DNA of 58,393 nucleotides from NCBI RefSeq assembly GCF_003337175.1, contig NZ_NETH01000007.1:1-58393 (forward strand). Direction: 5' to 3'. The notes under the pieces were generated by a model, which had not been told where the DNA came from, searched no databases, and saw only the letters and a program-made list of their open reading frames with translations. The DNA comes from Streptococcus gallolyticus (GTDB lineage Bacteria > Bacillota > Bacilli > Lactobacillales > Streptococcaceae). The position numbers and the translations under genes were made by a program. This document shows positions 6,840 through 16,521 of the stretch, in pieces (the stretch's first letter is position 1; each line of letters starts with the position of its first letter).

Positions 6840-9299
6840 TTATTTGATTCGTGCGCTAAAGACACCTTCATCAGAAATTTTATCCGAGATAAATGAACCG
6901 TTACTTGTACGTTCAGAAAGGGTTAAATCTTCTAAAACAACTTGGTAAATAGCTCCCTTATTTGAATTTACTTCTAATGTTTCGACATCATCAGAATCTA
7001 CTGTGCTAATAGTGAATAAGGCAAGATTTTGCACATCATTAGAAGTATGTACTGGTCCAGCCATAAAGACACGATGTGGTTTTGATTTGAGTTCGCGTAA
7101 GACTTGCAAACCACGATTAGCACGACTTGTAGCTGGAATAAGTTCTGTCGCCATACGTTTAAGGCTACCACGTTGTGTTAAGATAAAGAAACTATCTGTA
7201 TTGGCAACAAAGGCTGAGGCTACGAAATCATCGTCTTTAAGGTTGATTGCCTTGACCCCTGCTGCTTTTGCGCCAACGACTGGCACTTCTTCGATATTGA
7301 AATGCAGTGCGTAACCGTTGTGTGTCACAATCATTACGTCGTCTAACGCAATTGGTGAGATGGTAACGACACTATCATCAGCATTTTTTAACTTAGCGTA
7401 TTTAACTGATTTTGATTTGTAAGTGCGCCAAGGTGTAAATTCCTTGCATTCAAAACGTTTGATTTGTCCAAGTTTTGTTGCAGCAAAGTAGGTTTGTGAA
7501 CCGAAATCATTAACAATTTCAGCATACAAAACGCACTCATCTGTCGCAAAGTTGGTAATGGTTTGCGACAAGTGTTCACCGATATCTTTCCAACGAATAT
7601 CAGTCAATTCATGGATTGGACGGTAAATGACATTACCAAGATTTGTGAAAATCAGCAAGTGCTGTGTTGTCTTAGCTTGTGCTACGAAAATCAGCTCATC
7701 ATCATCACGTTTTCCGATTTCTTCAACTGTCGAAGCGTTGTAAGAACGTGGGCTGGTACGTTTGATATAACCGCCTTTAGTTACGCTAACAAAGGTATCT
7801 TCCTCAACAATCAAGCTTGCTACATCAATTTCAATTGTTTCAGCTTCAGCTTGCAATTCTGTCAAACGTGGTGTCGCAAATTTTTTCTTAACTTCACGCA
7901 ATTCACGTTTCATGACATTGTACATGGTACGTTCATCGCCGATAATGGCTTTAAGCATTGTAATACGTTCACGAAGATCTGCTTCTTCATTTTCAAGCGT
8001 TACAATATCAGTATTTGTCAAACGGTACAATTGCAATGTGACGATTGCTTCGGCTTGTTCTTCCGAGAATTCATAGCTAACTTTCAAATTTTCTTTAGCG
8101 TCAGCTTTATTTTCAGACGCACGAATAAGCGCAATAACATCGTCAAGAATCGAAATCACACGAATCAAACCTTCCACGATATGAAGGCGTTTTTCAGCTT
8201 TTTCTTTATCAAATTTCGAACGAGCAACGATAATTTCTTTACGGTGCGCAATGTAACTTGTCAACATTGGCACGATACCAACCTGACGTGGTGTGTAGTT
8301 ATCAATAGCAACCATGTTGAAATTATAATTCACTTGCAAGTCTGTGTATTTCAAAAGATAGTTGAGAACAGTTTGTTTGTCAGCATCTTTTTTAAGCTCA
8401 ATAGCAATACGCAAGCCATCACGGTCGGATTCATCACGAACTTCCGCGATACCAGGCACTTTATTATTGACACGAACATCATCGATTTTCTTAACCAGTA
8501 CCGCCTTATTAACTTCATAAGGAATTTCTGTAATGACAATCTGTTTTTTACCGCCTTTGAGGCTTTCAATGTCCGTGCGTGAGCGAACCACAACACGACC
8601 TTTACCAGTCTCATAAGCTTTACGAATACCATCTTTACCTTGAATAATCGCACCAGTAGGAAAATCTGGTCCAGGCAAGAATTCCATTAATTTATCCAAT
8701 TTAGCATTAGGATGATCAATGAGGTAAACAACCGCATCAATCACTTCTGCTAAATTATGTGGCGGAATATCCGTTGCATAACCTGCTGAAATCCCTGTCG
8801 CACCATCTACCAAAAGGTTTGGAAAGGCCGCAGGTAAAACCGTTGGTTCTTTTTCGGTATCATCAAAGTTCCAAGCAAAAGGAACCGTATCTTTGTCAAT
8901 ATCATGGAGTAAATAACCCGCAATTTCTGACAAGCGTGCTTCGGTATAACGCATGGCAGCTGGTGGGTCACCGTCCATAGAACCGTTGTTACCGTGCATT
9001 TCAATTAAAGTCGCACGATTCTTCCAATCTTGACTCATACGCACCATGGCGTCGTAAATCGAAGAGTCACCATGTGGGTGGAAATTCCCCATAACGTTAC
9101 CGACGGATTTCGCCGATTTACGGAAACCTTTATCAAAGGTATTGCCGTCTTTATTCATCGAATAAAGGATGCGGCGTTGAACAGGCTTCAAACCATCACG
9201 AATGTCTGGCAAAGCCCGCTCTTGAATAATATATTTGGAATATCGCCCAAAACGATCTCCCATAATGTCTTCAAGAGACATATTTTGAATATTTGACAT
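6840..9299 (-). CDS. parC: DNA topoisomerase IV subunit A
   Basis: The breakage-reunion subunit of topoisomerase IV, which decatenates daughter chromosomes with ParE. The 819-aa product has the winged-helix/tower core with the catalytic Tyr118 in AAMRYTEARL, and a C-terminal beta-pinwheel. The quinolone-resistance region HPHGDSSIYDAMVRM carries Ser79 and Asp83, the wild-type susceptible residues by pneumococcal numbering. AGAAGGA precedes the ATG at 9299. parE is the natural upstream partner, but here two restriction-modification genes intervene. Confidence 0.97.
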   Translation of the reverse strand: MSNIQNMSLEDIMGDRFGRYSKYIIQERALPDIRDGLKPVQRRILYSMNKDGNTFDKGFRKSAKSVGNVMGNFHPHGDSSIYDAMVRMSQDWKNRATLIEMHGNNGSMDGDPPAAMRYTEARLSEIAGYLLHDIDKDTVPFAWNFDDTEKEPTVLPAAFPNLLVDGATGISAGYATDIPPHNLAEVIDAVVYLIDHPNAKLDKLMEFLPGPDFPTGAIIQGKDGIRKAYETGKGRVVVRSRTDIESLKGGKKQIVITEIPYEVNKAVLVKKIDDVRVNNKVPGIAEVRDESDRDGLRIAIELKKDADKQTVLNYLLKYTDLQVNYNFNMVAIDNYTPRQVGIVPMLTSYIAHRKEIIVARSKFDKEKAEKRLHIVEGLIRVISILDDVIALIRASENKADAKENLKVSYEFSEEQAEAIVTLQLYRLTNTDIVTLENEEADLRERITMLKAIIGDERTMYNVMKRELREVKKKFATPRLTELQAEAETIEIDVASLIVEEDTFVSVTKGGYIKRTSPRSYNASTVEEIGKRDDDELIFVAQAKTTQHLLIFTNLGNVIYRPIHELTDIRWKDIGEHLSQTITNFATDECVLYAEIVNDFGSQTYFAATKLGQIKRFECKEFTPWRTYKSKSVKYAKLKNADDSVVTISPIALDDVMIVTHNGYALHFNIEEVPVVGAKAAGVKAINLKDDDFVASAFVANTDSFFILTQRGSLKRMATELIPATSRANRGLQVLRELKSKPHRVFMAGPVHTSNDVQNLALFTISTVDSDDVETLEVNSNKGAIYQVVLEDLTLSERTSNGSFISDKISDEGVFSARIK

Positions 9300-9341
9300 A
9301 ATTGTTATCCTTCTTAAAGAACATTGACAGTAATATAATTT

Positions 9342-10160
9342 TTAATTTTCAGCAAAACCAAGATATGAAGAAAATCCTAGTAAATAAATTGCCATTGCAA
9401 TTGCCTCGTCACTAGTATTCCCTCTTTTATTCTCTGCATTTAAAAGGAGTTCCTCAAAAACAGTATCATGGGGAATATTTGAATTTTCAAACGCTCCTAT
9501 TGCTTTTTCAATTATTTGAGGCAATGCCATACAAATCTGATAAAAAGCATCTTCTTGCCCAGTTACTAGTGAATAAAATTGATCTAGACTGACACGTCTA
9601 ATATATTTATGCCCCATTTTTTGTCCATCAACTTTTGGTTCCCACTTTATGTTCTGAGATGTTTTAGCGATTGCTTCAACCAAAAAGCATACACAGTCAT
9701 CATCCTTAAGGAGTTGATTTTGCATTTTTATAAATGTCTTACCTGATGATGCAGAATTCATTGTATTATGTTTATTTTTCATTTCAACATAAATCCTGCT
9801 TACAGTAGATCCATCTGGTAAGATTATACCTTCAGGATTCTCATAAATAACATCCCATCCGCCTTCATGTCCGTTAACTGGAACACGGCAATTTCTTATA
9901 TACTGAAAAATATTTTGATGAAAATAACCAATATCATTATTATTTGATTTATCTCGTTGCCTAAAAATCTCATTACTGATTATTTCGTCCCAAGAATTTC
10001 TATAAATTGACTTATCAAAAATTAATTTTATTGGATCCACTATATTTTTATTGAAACGTTTCAAATCAAAAGATTTTAATTTCTCACCATATTTTCCAAT
10101 CGTTGATTGAACATGTTGATAAAAATCATCCTCATTAATAAAATTTAATTCCCAATTCAT
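9342..10160 (-). CDS. Type II restriction endonuclease, Eco47II/Sau96I-like (predicted GGNCC)
   Basis: A 272-aa protein with a PD-(D/E)XK pattern: Asp103 in HEGGWDVIYENPEG and Glu126-x-Lys128 in RIYVEMKNKHNTMNSASSGK. The context around the ExK is what I recognise from Eco47II-family enzymes, which cut GGNCC; the specificity is inferred from that resemblance alone. The ATG overlaps the methyltransferase stop by 4 bases (ATGA), so translation is coupled and methylation comes first. The DNA looks more AT-rich than parC and parE on either side, consistent with acquisition. Confidence 0.8.
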   Translation of the reverse strand: MNWELNFINEDDFYQHVQSTIGKYGEKLKSFDLKRFNKNIVDPIKLIFDKSIYRNSWDEIISNEIFRQRDKSNNNDIGYFHQNIFQYIRNCRVPVNGHEGGWDVIYENPEGIILPDGSTVSRIYVEMKNKHNTMNSASSGKTFIKMQNQLLKDDDCVCFLVEAIAKTSQNIKWEPKVDGQKMGHKYIRRVSLDQFYSLVTGQEDAFYQICMALPQIIEKAIGAFENSNIPHDTVFEELLLNAENKRGNTSDEAIAMAIYLLGFSSYLGFAEN

Positions 10161-11158
10161 AACATTTCCAAACTTTCTTTAATCTTCAGACCTACTTCAT
10201 ATGCAAGATTGACTGGTACTGCATTTCCAACCTGCTTATATTGATTTCCAATACTCCCAATAAACTCCCAATTATCAGGGAAACTTTGAATACGAGCATT
10301 CTCTCTCACTGTAAAAGGCCTTGCCTCTAATGGATGACAACGCTCAGTCTGTTTTTGGGTAGGCGAAGTTAATACAGTTAGAGAAGGTTCATCTAAACTC
10401 ATGCGTCTTAAAATCCCCGTACGTCCTCCCCCCATATTCCAAGTAGATTTCATATATTCTTTAGCAATTTCTTCAGGTATATCTCGCCAGTACCCTCCTG
10501 GAGGTACAAGTTCAAAAATACCTTTTTTATAATCAGAATACTGCATACCTACGCTAGGTGGGCAATCCAAAAGAATATCTCTTAAGATAGGCTTATATTC
10601 ATGCGGTTTCGGATACTCAAAAGAGATTTTCCTAGTCAAATCATTTCGGATTCCAACCATTATCATTCGCTCTCTTTTCTGCGCGACACCATAATTCCAA
10701 GCATTTAGCACTTTCCATTGTACAGTGTATCCTTCTTCTTCAAAAATATTCATTATGGTTTCAAAAGTTTTTCCTTTATCATGTGACACCAAACCTTTTA
10801 CATTTTCAAAAATAAACATTTTTGGCTGTAATTTATCAAGAAAAACTGCATAATGATAAAACAGTGTTCCCCTTGCATCATCAAGCCCTAAGCGTTTTCC
10901 AGCATAAGAAAATGATTGGCAAGGAGCTCCTCCACTCAACAAGTCAAGCTCACCTCTTTTCACCTTAAATAACTTTTCTAAATCAAGAGGTGAAATATTA
11001 GCAATGTCATCATGGATAACATTCCATTTTGGACGATTATGTTTCAATGTTTCTGTTGCTGCCTTATCAAACTCAATCAATCCAATTGCTTCAAATCCTG
11101 CTTTTTCAATTCCTAAGGCTAAACCGCCAGCTCCAGCAAACAATTCTATAACTTTCAA
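10157..11158 (-). CDS. DNA (cytosine-5) methyltransferase of the type II system
   Basis: A 333-aa C5 methyltransferase with its motifs in order: I (LFAGAGGLALG, 6-16), IV with catalytic Cys80 (GGAPCQSFS), VI (ENVKGL, from 118), VIII (QKRERMIMVGIR), a short target-recognition region, IX (RRMSLDEPSLTV) and X (QVGNAVPVNLA). It protects host DNA from the adjacent nuclease. The start is an unusual TTG at 11158 with AAAGGA 13 bases upstream. It begins 42 bases after the parE stop. Confidence 0.95.
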   Translation of the reverse strand: MKVIELFAGAGGLALGIEKAGFEAIGLIEFDKAATETLKHNRPKWNVIHDDIANISPLDLEKLFKVKRGELDLLSGGAPCQSFSYAGKRLGLDDARGTLFYHYAVFLDKLQPKMFIFENVKGLVSHDKGKTFETIMNIFEEEGYTVQWKVLNAWNYGVAQKRERMIMVGIRNDLTRKISFEYPKPHEYKPILRDILLDCPPSVGMQYSDYKKGIFELVPPGGYWRDIPEEIAKEYMKSTWNMGGGRTGILRRMSLDEPSLTVLTSPTQKQTERCHPLEARPFTVRENARIQSFPDNWEFIGSIGNQYKQVGNAVPVNLAYEVGLKIKESLEML

Positions 11159-11200
11159 AATTAATTATCTATCCTTTTTCTAAAAATTCAACTCTACTCT

Positions 11201-13150
11201 CTAAAACACCGTATTTTCTTCTAGGGTAAATTTGACATTGTCCTCAATCCATTTACGGCGTGGTTCAACTTTGTCGCCCATGAGGACATTGACACGGCGT
11301 TCGGCACGTGCTAAGTCTTCAATTGTTACACGGATTAGGGTGCGTGTAGCTGGGTTCATGGTTGTTTCCCAAAGCTGGTCGGCATTCATTTCCCCAAGAC
11401 CTTTGTAACGTTGTAGTTGAGCACCTTTACCAAATTTTTGACGTAATTCTTCTAACTCGCCATCTGTCCAAGCATAGGCCACTTGCTCTTTCTTGCCTTT
11501 ACCTTTTGACATTTTATAAAGAGGGGGAAGGGCAATATAGACGTGTCCAGTCTCAACTAGCGGACGCATATAACGATAAAAGAAGGTTAATAAAAGCGTT
11601 TGAATGTGAGCACCGTCGGTATCGGCATCGGTCATGATAATAATCTTATCGTAGTTAGCATTTTCAACGTTAAATTCTGCACCAACGCCCGCACCAATTG
11701 TGTAAATCATGGTATTGATTTCTTCGTTTTTTACAATGTCAGACATCTTGGCTTTTGCCGTATTCAACACCTTACCACGCAATGGTAGAATCGCTTGGAA
11801 TTTGCGGTCACGACCCTGTTTAGCTGAACCACCGGCAGAATCCCCTTCGACCAGATATAATTCATTTTTCTTAGGATTCTTAGACTGTGCTGGCGTCAAT
11901 TTACCAGAAAGCAAGCCCTTATCCTTTTTATTTTTCTTACCGTTACGTGATTCGTCACGTGCCTTACGTGCCGCCTCTCTGGCATCACGCGCTTTAATGG
12001 CTTTGCGAACAAGGTTTGAAGCAATTTCGCCGTTTTCCAAAAGGAAATACGTTAATTTTTCAGAAACGATTCCGTCAACAATCGGACGTGCTAATGGGCT
12101 TCCGAGTTTGTCCTTGGTTTGCCCTTCAAATTGTAAATGTTCTTCTGGCACAAGAATTGAAAGCACCGCTGACAAGCCTTCACGGTAATCAGAACCTTCC
12201 AAGTTCTTATCTTTTTCTTTCAGCAAACCAGACTTACGAGCATAATCATTCATTGCCTTAGTAATAGCTGATTTTAGACCAGTCTCATGCGTACCCCCGT
12301 CTTTTGTACGAACATTGTTGACAAAAGAAAGGATATTATCAGAAAAACCGTCGTTATATTGGAGAGCGACTTCAACTTGGAAATTTTGGTCTTCACCTGT
12401 AACTGAAATAACTGGTGTCAACGTTTCCTTATCTTCATTGAGGTACTCAACAAAATCTTGAACCCCATTTTCATAATGAAATTCCAAATGTTCTGCTTCT
12501 TCTGGACGATTATCTGTCAATGTCAATGTCACATCTTTAAGCAAGAAAGCAGATTCTTTCAAGCGCTCAGCAATCGTGTTAAACTTAAAATCAATTGTTG
12601 AGAAAATCGTGTCATCAGGCATAAAAGTGACTTTTGTCCCTGATTTTGATTTTGGTGCTGTACCGATTTTTTTAAGCGTAATAACTGGTTTCCCGCCATT
12701 TTCAAAACGTTGCTTGTAAACTGTACCGTCACGTGTGATTTCAACTTCAAGCCAGCTAGAAAGCGCATTAACAACCGAAGAACCTACTCCATGCAGACCT
12801 CCAGATGTCTTATAGCCACCTTGACCGAATTTACCACCTGCGTGGAGAACGGTAAAGATAACCTCAACTGTTGGAATCCCCATAGCGTGCTTACCAGTTG
12901 GCATTCCACGTCCTTGGTCACTAACTGTCACACTACCGTCAGAATTGATAATCACGTCAATCTGATTACCAAAACCAGAAAGCGCCTCATCGACAGCATT
13001 ATCGACAATTTCCCAAACTAAGTGATGAAGACCAGTCGCATCTGTTGAACCGATATACATCCCTGGACGTTTACGAACAGCTTCCAATCCTTCCAAGACC
13101 TGAATCGCATCATCATTATAATTAGTTACATTAATTTCTTTTTTAGCCAA
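11201..13150 (-). CDS. parE: DNA topoisomerase IV subunit B
   Basis: The ATPase subunit of topoisomerase IV. The 649-aa product has the GHKL ATPase domain (EIVDNAVDEALSG about 47-59, DQGRGMPTG, TSGGLHGVGSS), a transducer domain, and the TOPRIM region with LVEGDSAGGSAKQGRDR, PLRGKVLN and MTDADTDGAHI. It is divergent from plsY. A GGAGG ribosome site and a well-spaced promoter lie upstream. The normal partner parC is displaced by the restriction-modification pair. Confidence 0.97.
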   Translation of the reverse strand: MAKKEINVTNYNDDAIQVLEGLEAVRKRPGMYIGSTDATGLHHLVWEIVDNAVDEALSGFGNQIDVIINSDGSVTVSDQGRGMPTGKHAMGIPTVEVIFTVLHAGGKFGQGGYKTSGGLHGVGSSVVNALSSWLEVEITRDGTVYKQRFENGGKPVITLKKIGTAPKSKSGTKVTFMPDDTIFSTIDFKFNTIAERLKESAFLLKDVTLTLTDNRPEEAEHLEFHYENGVQDFVEYLNEDKETLTPVISVTGEDQNFQVEVALQYNDGFSDNILSFVNNVRTKDGGTHETGLKSAITKAMNDYARKSGLLKEKDKNLEGSDYREGLSAVLSILVPEEHLQFEGQTKDKLGSPLARPIVDGIVSEKLTYFLLENGEIASNLVRKAIKARDAREAARKARDESRNGKKNKKDKGLLSGKLTPAQSKNPKKNELYLVEGDSAGGSAKQGRDRKFQAILPLRGKVLNTAKAKMSDIVKNEEINTMIYTIGAGVGAEFNVENANYDKIIIMTDADTDGAHIQTLLLTFFYRYMRPLVETGHVYIALPPLYKMSKGKGKKEQVAYAWTDGELEELRQKFGKGAQLQRYKGLGEMNADQLWETTMNPATRTLIRVTIEDLARAERRVNVLMGDKVEPRRKWIEDNVKFTLEENTVF

Positions 13151-13179
13151 AAGTGACCTCCAAATAATTCATCTTTTTT

Positions 13180-13208
13180 ATATTACAAGTTTTTTCCTAT
13201 TTTTGCAA
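13180..13208 (-). promoter_or_regulatory. Promoter of parE
   Basis: TTGCAA (13208-13203), 17 bases, TAATAT (13185-13180) on the minus strand, about 30 bases before the parE ATG. Confidence 0.65.
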
Positions 13209-13352
13209 AAAAAAATCAAAAATGATAAGGATTTTGTAAACAGCTATGCTTTAGCTACTATTTGTATTCTGCTTTTTAAAAAGCTAGCATTATATTACTT
13301 TGGTTAATCAAGTTATTTATTTTCAAATTTTCCTGATATCCCAACTTGAATA

Positions 13353-13361
13353 TGATATAAT
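13353..13361 (+). promoter_or_regulatory. Extended -10 element abutting the plsY start codon
   Basis: TG (13353-13354), one base, then perfect TATAAT (13356-13361). The ATG is at 13368, six bases on. No Shine-Dalgarno sequence fits between, so a leaderless transcript is likely. Confidence 0.6.
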
Positions 13362-13367
13362 GAAAAC

Positions 13368-14006
13368 ATGAAAATTTTAGTTTTGATTGTGATTGCCTAT
13401 TTATTAGGATCTCTTCCAACGGGATTATGGATTGGAAAAGTCTTTTACCATGTCAATTTAAGAGAACACGGCAGTGGTAATACAGGAACAACGAATACGT
13501 TTCGTGTCCTAGGTCCAAAAGCTGGTATAATGACGTTTATCATTGATATGTTAAAAGGAACGATAGCTGCATTACTTCCACATATGCTCGATATGACCAC
13601 AGTATCTCCAATAGTAATCGGACTGTTTGCTATTATTGGGCATACGTTTCCGATTTTTGCCAAATTTAAGGGTGGTAAAGCTGTGGCAACTAGTGCTGGT
13701 GTGCTTTTGGGATTTGCACCACTATTTCTACTGTATTTATTGATTATCTTTGTTGGAACATTGTATCTCTTTAGCATGATTTCCTTATCAAGTGTTGTCG
13801 CTGCTGCTGTGGCTGTTATTAGTGTCCTTATCTTTCCAGCCTTTGGTTTTTTACTACCACATTACGATTTGCTCTTTACGCTAATCATCGTGTTTATCGC
13901 AAGTATTATCATTATTAGACACAAAGACAACCTCACACGCATTCGAAAACATGATGAAAACCTTGTTCCTTGGGGATTAAATTTAAGCAAACAAAAAGTG
14001 GACTAG
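13368..14006 (+). CDS. plsY: Acyl-phosphate:glycerol-3-phosphate acyltransferase
   Basis: Makes lysophosphatidic acid from acyl phosphate and glycerol-3-phosphate in the membrane, the first step of phospholipid synthesis. The 212-aa product has about five membrane helices and the three PlsY motifs: [11 protein letters not shown] (14-24), the glycerol-phosphate loop [18 protein letters not shown], and [14 protein letters not shown]. It is divergent from parE. The long leader-free spacing suggests leaderless translation. A bidirectional terminator separates it from the convergent pyrC. Confidence 0.95.
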   Translation: MKILVLIVIAYLLGSLPTGLWIGKVFYHVNLREHGSGNTGTTNTFRVLGPKAGIMTFIIDMLKGTIAALLPHMLDMTTVSPIVIGLFAIIGHTFPIFAKFKGGKAVATSAGVLLGFAPLFLLYLLIIFVGTLYLFSMISLSSVVAAAVAVISVLIFPAFGFLLPHYDLLFTLIIVFIASIIIIRHKDNLTRIRKHDENLVPWGLNLSKQKVD

Positions 14007-14026
14007 AAAAGCTAGTCCGCTTTTTT
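13994..14026. terminator. Bidirectional terminator between plsY and pyrC
   Basis: GTGGACTAG pairs with CTAGTCCGC (one wobble) and is flanked by A and T runs. It overlaps both gene ends. Confidence 0.8.
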
Positions 14027-15296
14027 ATGACGCTTGGTAAACAATGTTACCGTCACAGATGGTATATTTAACAACACCTTGTAATGTTTCACCGATAAAT
14101 GGTGAATTTGATGCCTTCGAAGCAAAATGGCCTGATACAATACGTTCTTCCTTGTCTGCGAAAATAACGATATCCGCAGGACCATTTTCCGCCAAATACC
14201 CTGCATCGAAATCGTACATTGATGACGGATTAATCGTCATTTTAGCCAATAATTCAGACAAAGTTAAATCACCTGTCGCTACTAAATTCGTCAAACCAAG
14301 TGACAATGATGTTTCAAGGCCTGTCATACCTGATGGGGCTTTTGTGATGTCCTCAACAGTTTTCTCATCTGCGTGATGTGGTGCATGGTCAGTAGCAATC
14401 ACTGAAATGACACCAGATTTCAAACCTTCAATAACAGCTAAACGGTCTTTTTCGGTACGAAGTGGTGGATTCATCTTAGCTGCAGAGCCCTTAATTAACA
14501 GCAAGTCTTCTGTTTTTGAGAAATGCTGTGGCGCTGCTTCAGCAGTAACATTGGCACCAAGTTGTTGAGCGAATGCGACCACCTTCACAGATTCTGCTTT
14601 TGACAAATGTTGGATATGCAAATGCGCGCCACGGTCGTAAGCAATCATGACATCACGCGCAATCATGCTGTATTCTGCCACACCTGTTGCCCCACAAAAA
14701 TGGAATTTATCACGTGCGATCTGCTCATTAAACCCAAGAATACCATTCAATTCAGGGTCTTCTTCGTGAACGGCAACAAAAGTATTGTTCACTTTCGCCA
14801 AATCTAGCGCTTCTTTCAATACTTTCGTGCTTTGAAGCGGAATACCGTCATCTGAAAAACTGAGTGCGCCATTTTCAAGAAGGGCTTTAAAATCAGTCAA
14901 CTGTTGACCGTCAAAGTTTTTCGTTACAGTTGCATTTGTGTAAACATGCACATCTTCCTTAGCAGCACTCGCTAAAACCTCTTTTAGCGTTTTGACATCT
15001 GAAATCGTTGGATTGGTATTTGCCATCATAACAACAGAAGTGAAACCACCAGCTGCAGCTGCAAGAGCACCTGTGTGAATATCCTCTTTGTGTGTTTGCC
15101 CTGGTTCACGAAAATGCACATGAATATCAACCAAACCAGGTGCTACAACAAGCCCTGTCGCATCAATGATTTCAGCGCTAGCTTCTTCAATCAAATCAGC
15201 AATTTTAATAATTTTTTTGCCATCCACAAGAACATCTGCAACCTGATCAAAGCCAGATTTTGGATCAACAACACGACCATTTTTAATTAATAACAT
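14025..15296 (-). CDS. pyrC: Dihydroorotase
   Basis: A zinc amidohydrolase that cyclises N-carbamoyl-aspartate in UMP synthesis. The 423-aa product has [16 protein letters not shown] (metal HxH and substrate Arg), the Gly-rich region, and [12 protein letters not shown] late in the barrel. The frame is open upstream, but [17 protein letters not shown] marks the family N-terminus, and AAGTGAG precedes the ATG at 15296. It ends the run pyrE-PEBP-ung-pepE*-pyrC and may also have its own promoter, which I could not define. Confidence 0.96.
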   Translation of the reverse strand: MLLIKNGRVVDPKSGFDQVADVLVDGKKIIKIADLIEEASAEIIDATGLVVAPGLVDIHVHFREPGQTHKEDIHTGALAAAAGGFTSVVMMANTNPTISDVKTLKEVLASAAKEDVHVYTNATVTKNFDGQQLTDFKALLENGALSFSDDGIPLQSTKVLKEALDLAKVNNTFVAVHEEDPELNGILGFNEQIARDKFHFCGATGVAEYSMIARDVMIAYDRGAHLHIQHLSKAESVKVVAFAQQLGANVTAEAAPQHFSKTEDLLLIKGSAAKMNPPLRTEKDRLAVIEGLKSGVISVIATDHAPHHADEKTVEDITKAPSGMTGLETSLSLGLTNLVATGDLTLSELLAKMTINPSSMYDFDAGYLAENGPADIVIFADKEERIVSGHFASKASNSPFIGETLQGVVKYTICDGNIVYQAS

Positions 15297-15369
15297 ACTA
15301 AACTCACTTTCTAAATTGATAAGTTTCATTTTCAGCATTTATCTGCGACAATGCGCCATTTTTGATACG

Positions 15370-15848
15370 TTAAGCTTCACCGTAAATCGTTTCAACAGTT
15401 CCATTCCCATACAGAAAACTACCGTTACAAATGGCATAAAAACAGCGACCATTACTATCTGGATAAGTAATATCTTCGAAAACACGAAGCCCATCAAGCA
15501 TGTGATGCTTTGTTTCTTGATAGTGTGGAATTAACTGGACTTGGGTAATTCCAAGACCAGCTAAAAAACACTGATAATCTTTTGAAATCGCTTCGCCTGC
15601 TTCTTCTGGTTGTGCATAAACAAGCTCTGCCGTATTCATAGAACCTGCACTTGAGCTGATGACAAGTTTATCGCTGCTTTGCAGCAGTTCACGCATACCA
15701 ACTGAATTCAGAAAAGCATTCTGTGTAGGCACATGCCACCTGCTAAGAAAATCAAGTCCGCCTCAGCTACCAAGCTGGAAGCCTGATTTGCCGTTCGATT
15801 ATCCAGCAATGATGGGAGACTTGCTAAAAATAAATCATCTGTTTTTCC
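15370..15848 (-). pseudogene. Peptidase E (S51) remnant, 5'-truncated and frameshifted
   Basis: Peptidase E removes N-terminal Asp from Asp-X dipeptides. The downstream part keeps the nucleophile motif SSSAGSMNTAELVY and the tail AICNGSFLYGNGTVETIYGEA. Upstream, a second frame reads DDLFLASLPSLLDNRTANQ and then LVAEADLIFLAGG. Adding one C at about 15731 joins it to HVPTQNAF. The expected first 50 or so residues are missing: the coding sequence fades out at the ung stop codon (15851), suggesting a deletion fused the two. The gene is dead by two independent lesions, which argues against mere sequencing error. Confidence 0.85.
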
Positions 15849-15850
15849 TA

Positions 15851-16504
15851 TTATTTTAACCAATCGATTGCTTCAAGCCCGTCTTGAGTTAAATAAGCAT
15901 TTACTCGCGAAAAAGGGTGGCTACCAAAGAAACCACGATATGCTGAAAGTGGACTTGGGTGTGCACTTTCAATGACATGATGAATTGGATTAGTAATCAA
16001 CGCCTTTTTCTTACGAGCATATCCACCCCAAAGAATAAAGACAACTGGCGTTTCCTTTTGATTGACTACTTTAATGATAGCATCTGTAAAAGGCTCCCAA
16101 ATCTGTCCTGCATGACCATTAGCACGTCCTGCAGGAACCGTCAAACACGCATTTAGAAGCAACACCCCTTGCTGTGCCCATGGTGTCAAATCATGATGGT
16201 CACGCTGTCCTAAATCATCTGATAATTCTTTAAGAATATTTTGAAGAGACGGTGGTGCAGGAATATTCTCTGGAACAGAAAATGACAATCCCTGTGCCTG
16301 ATTAGGTCCATGATAAGGATCTTGACCAATAATCACCACCTTAACGTCCTCTAGCGGAGTGGTCTGAATGGCATTAAAAACTTTCTCACGTGGTGGGTAA
16401 ATCAACTCCTGCTGATAAACATAATCCATGAATTGATTGATCTTGCCAAAATAATGCTCTGGCAATTCTTTTTTGATTAACTCATGCCAAGTTGAATGTT
16501 GCAT
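15851..16504 (-). CDS. ung: Uracil-DNA glycosylase, family 1
   Basis: Removes uracil from DNA. The 217-aa product has the water-activating motif GQDPYHGP (60-67, Asp62), the uracil-binding Asn in LLNACLTV, and the C-terminal [19 protein letters not shown] loop. The length is normal. It follows the PEBP-family gene by 17 bases and leads into the pepE remnant, so it is probably co-transcribed with pyrC. Confidence 0.97.
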   Translation of the reverse strand: MQHSTWHELIKKELPEHYFGKINQFMDYVYQQELIYPPREKVFNAIQTTPLEDVKVVIIGQDPYHGPNQAQGLSFSVPENIPAPPSLQNILKELSDDLGQRDHHDLTPWAQQGVLLLNACLTVPAGRANGHAGQIWEPFTDAIIKVVNQKETPVVFILWGGYARKKKALITNPIHHVIESAHPSPLSAYRGFFGSHPFSRVNAYLTQDGLEAIDWLK

Positions 16505-16521
16505 GTTTACTCCTTTTTGTC

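Noticed and set aside
7563..8582. A 339-codon open frame on the plus strand opposite parC
   Set aside because: It is the antisense shadow of parC, with aromatic-rich nonsense composition and no ribosome site.
11709..12188. A 159-codon plus-strand frame opposite parE
   Set aside because: Antisense shadow of a conserved coding region; Ser/Arg-rich composition typical of reversed codons.
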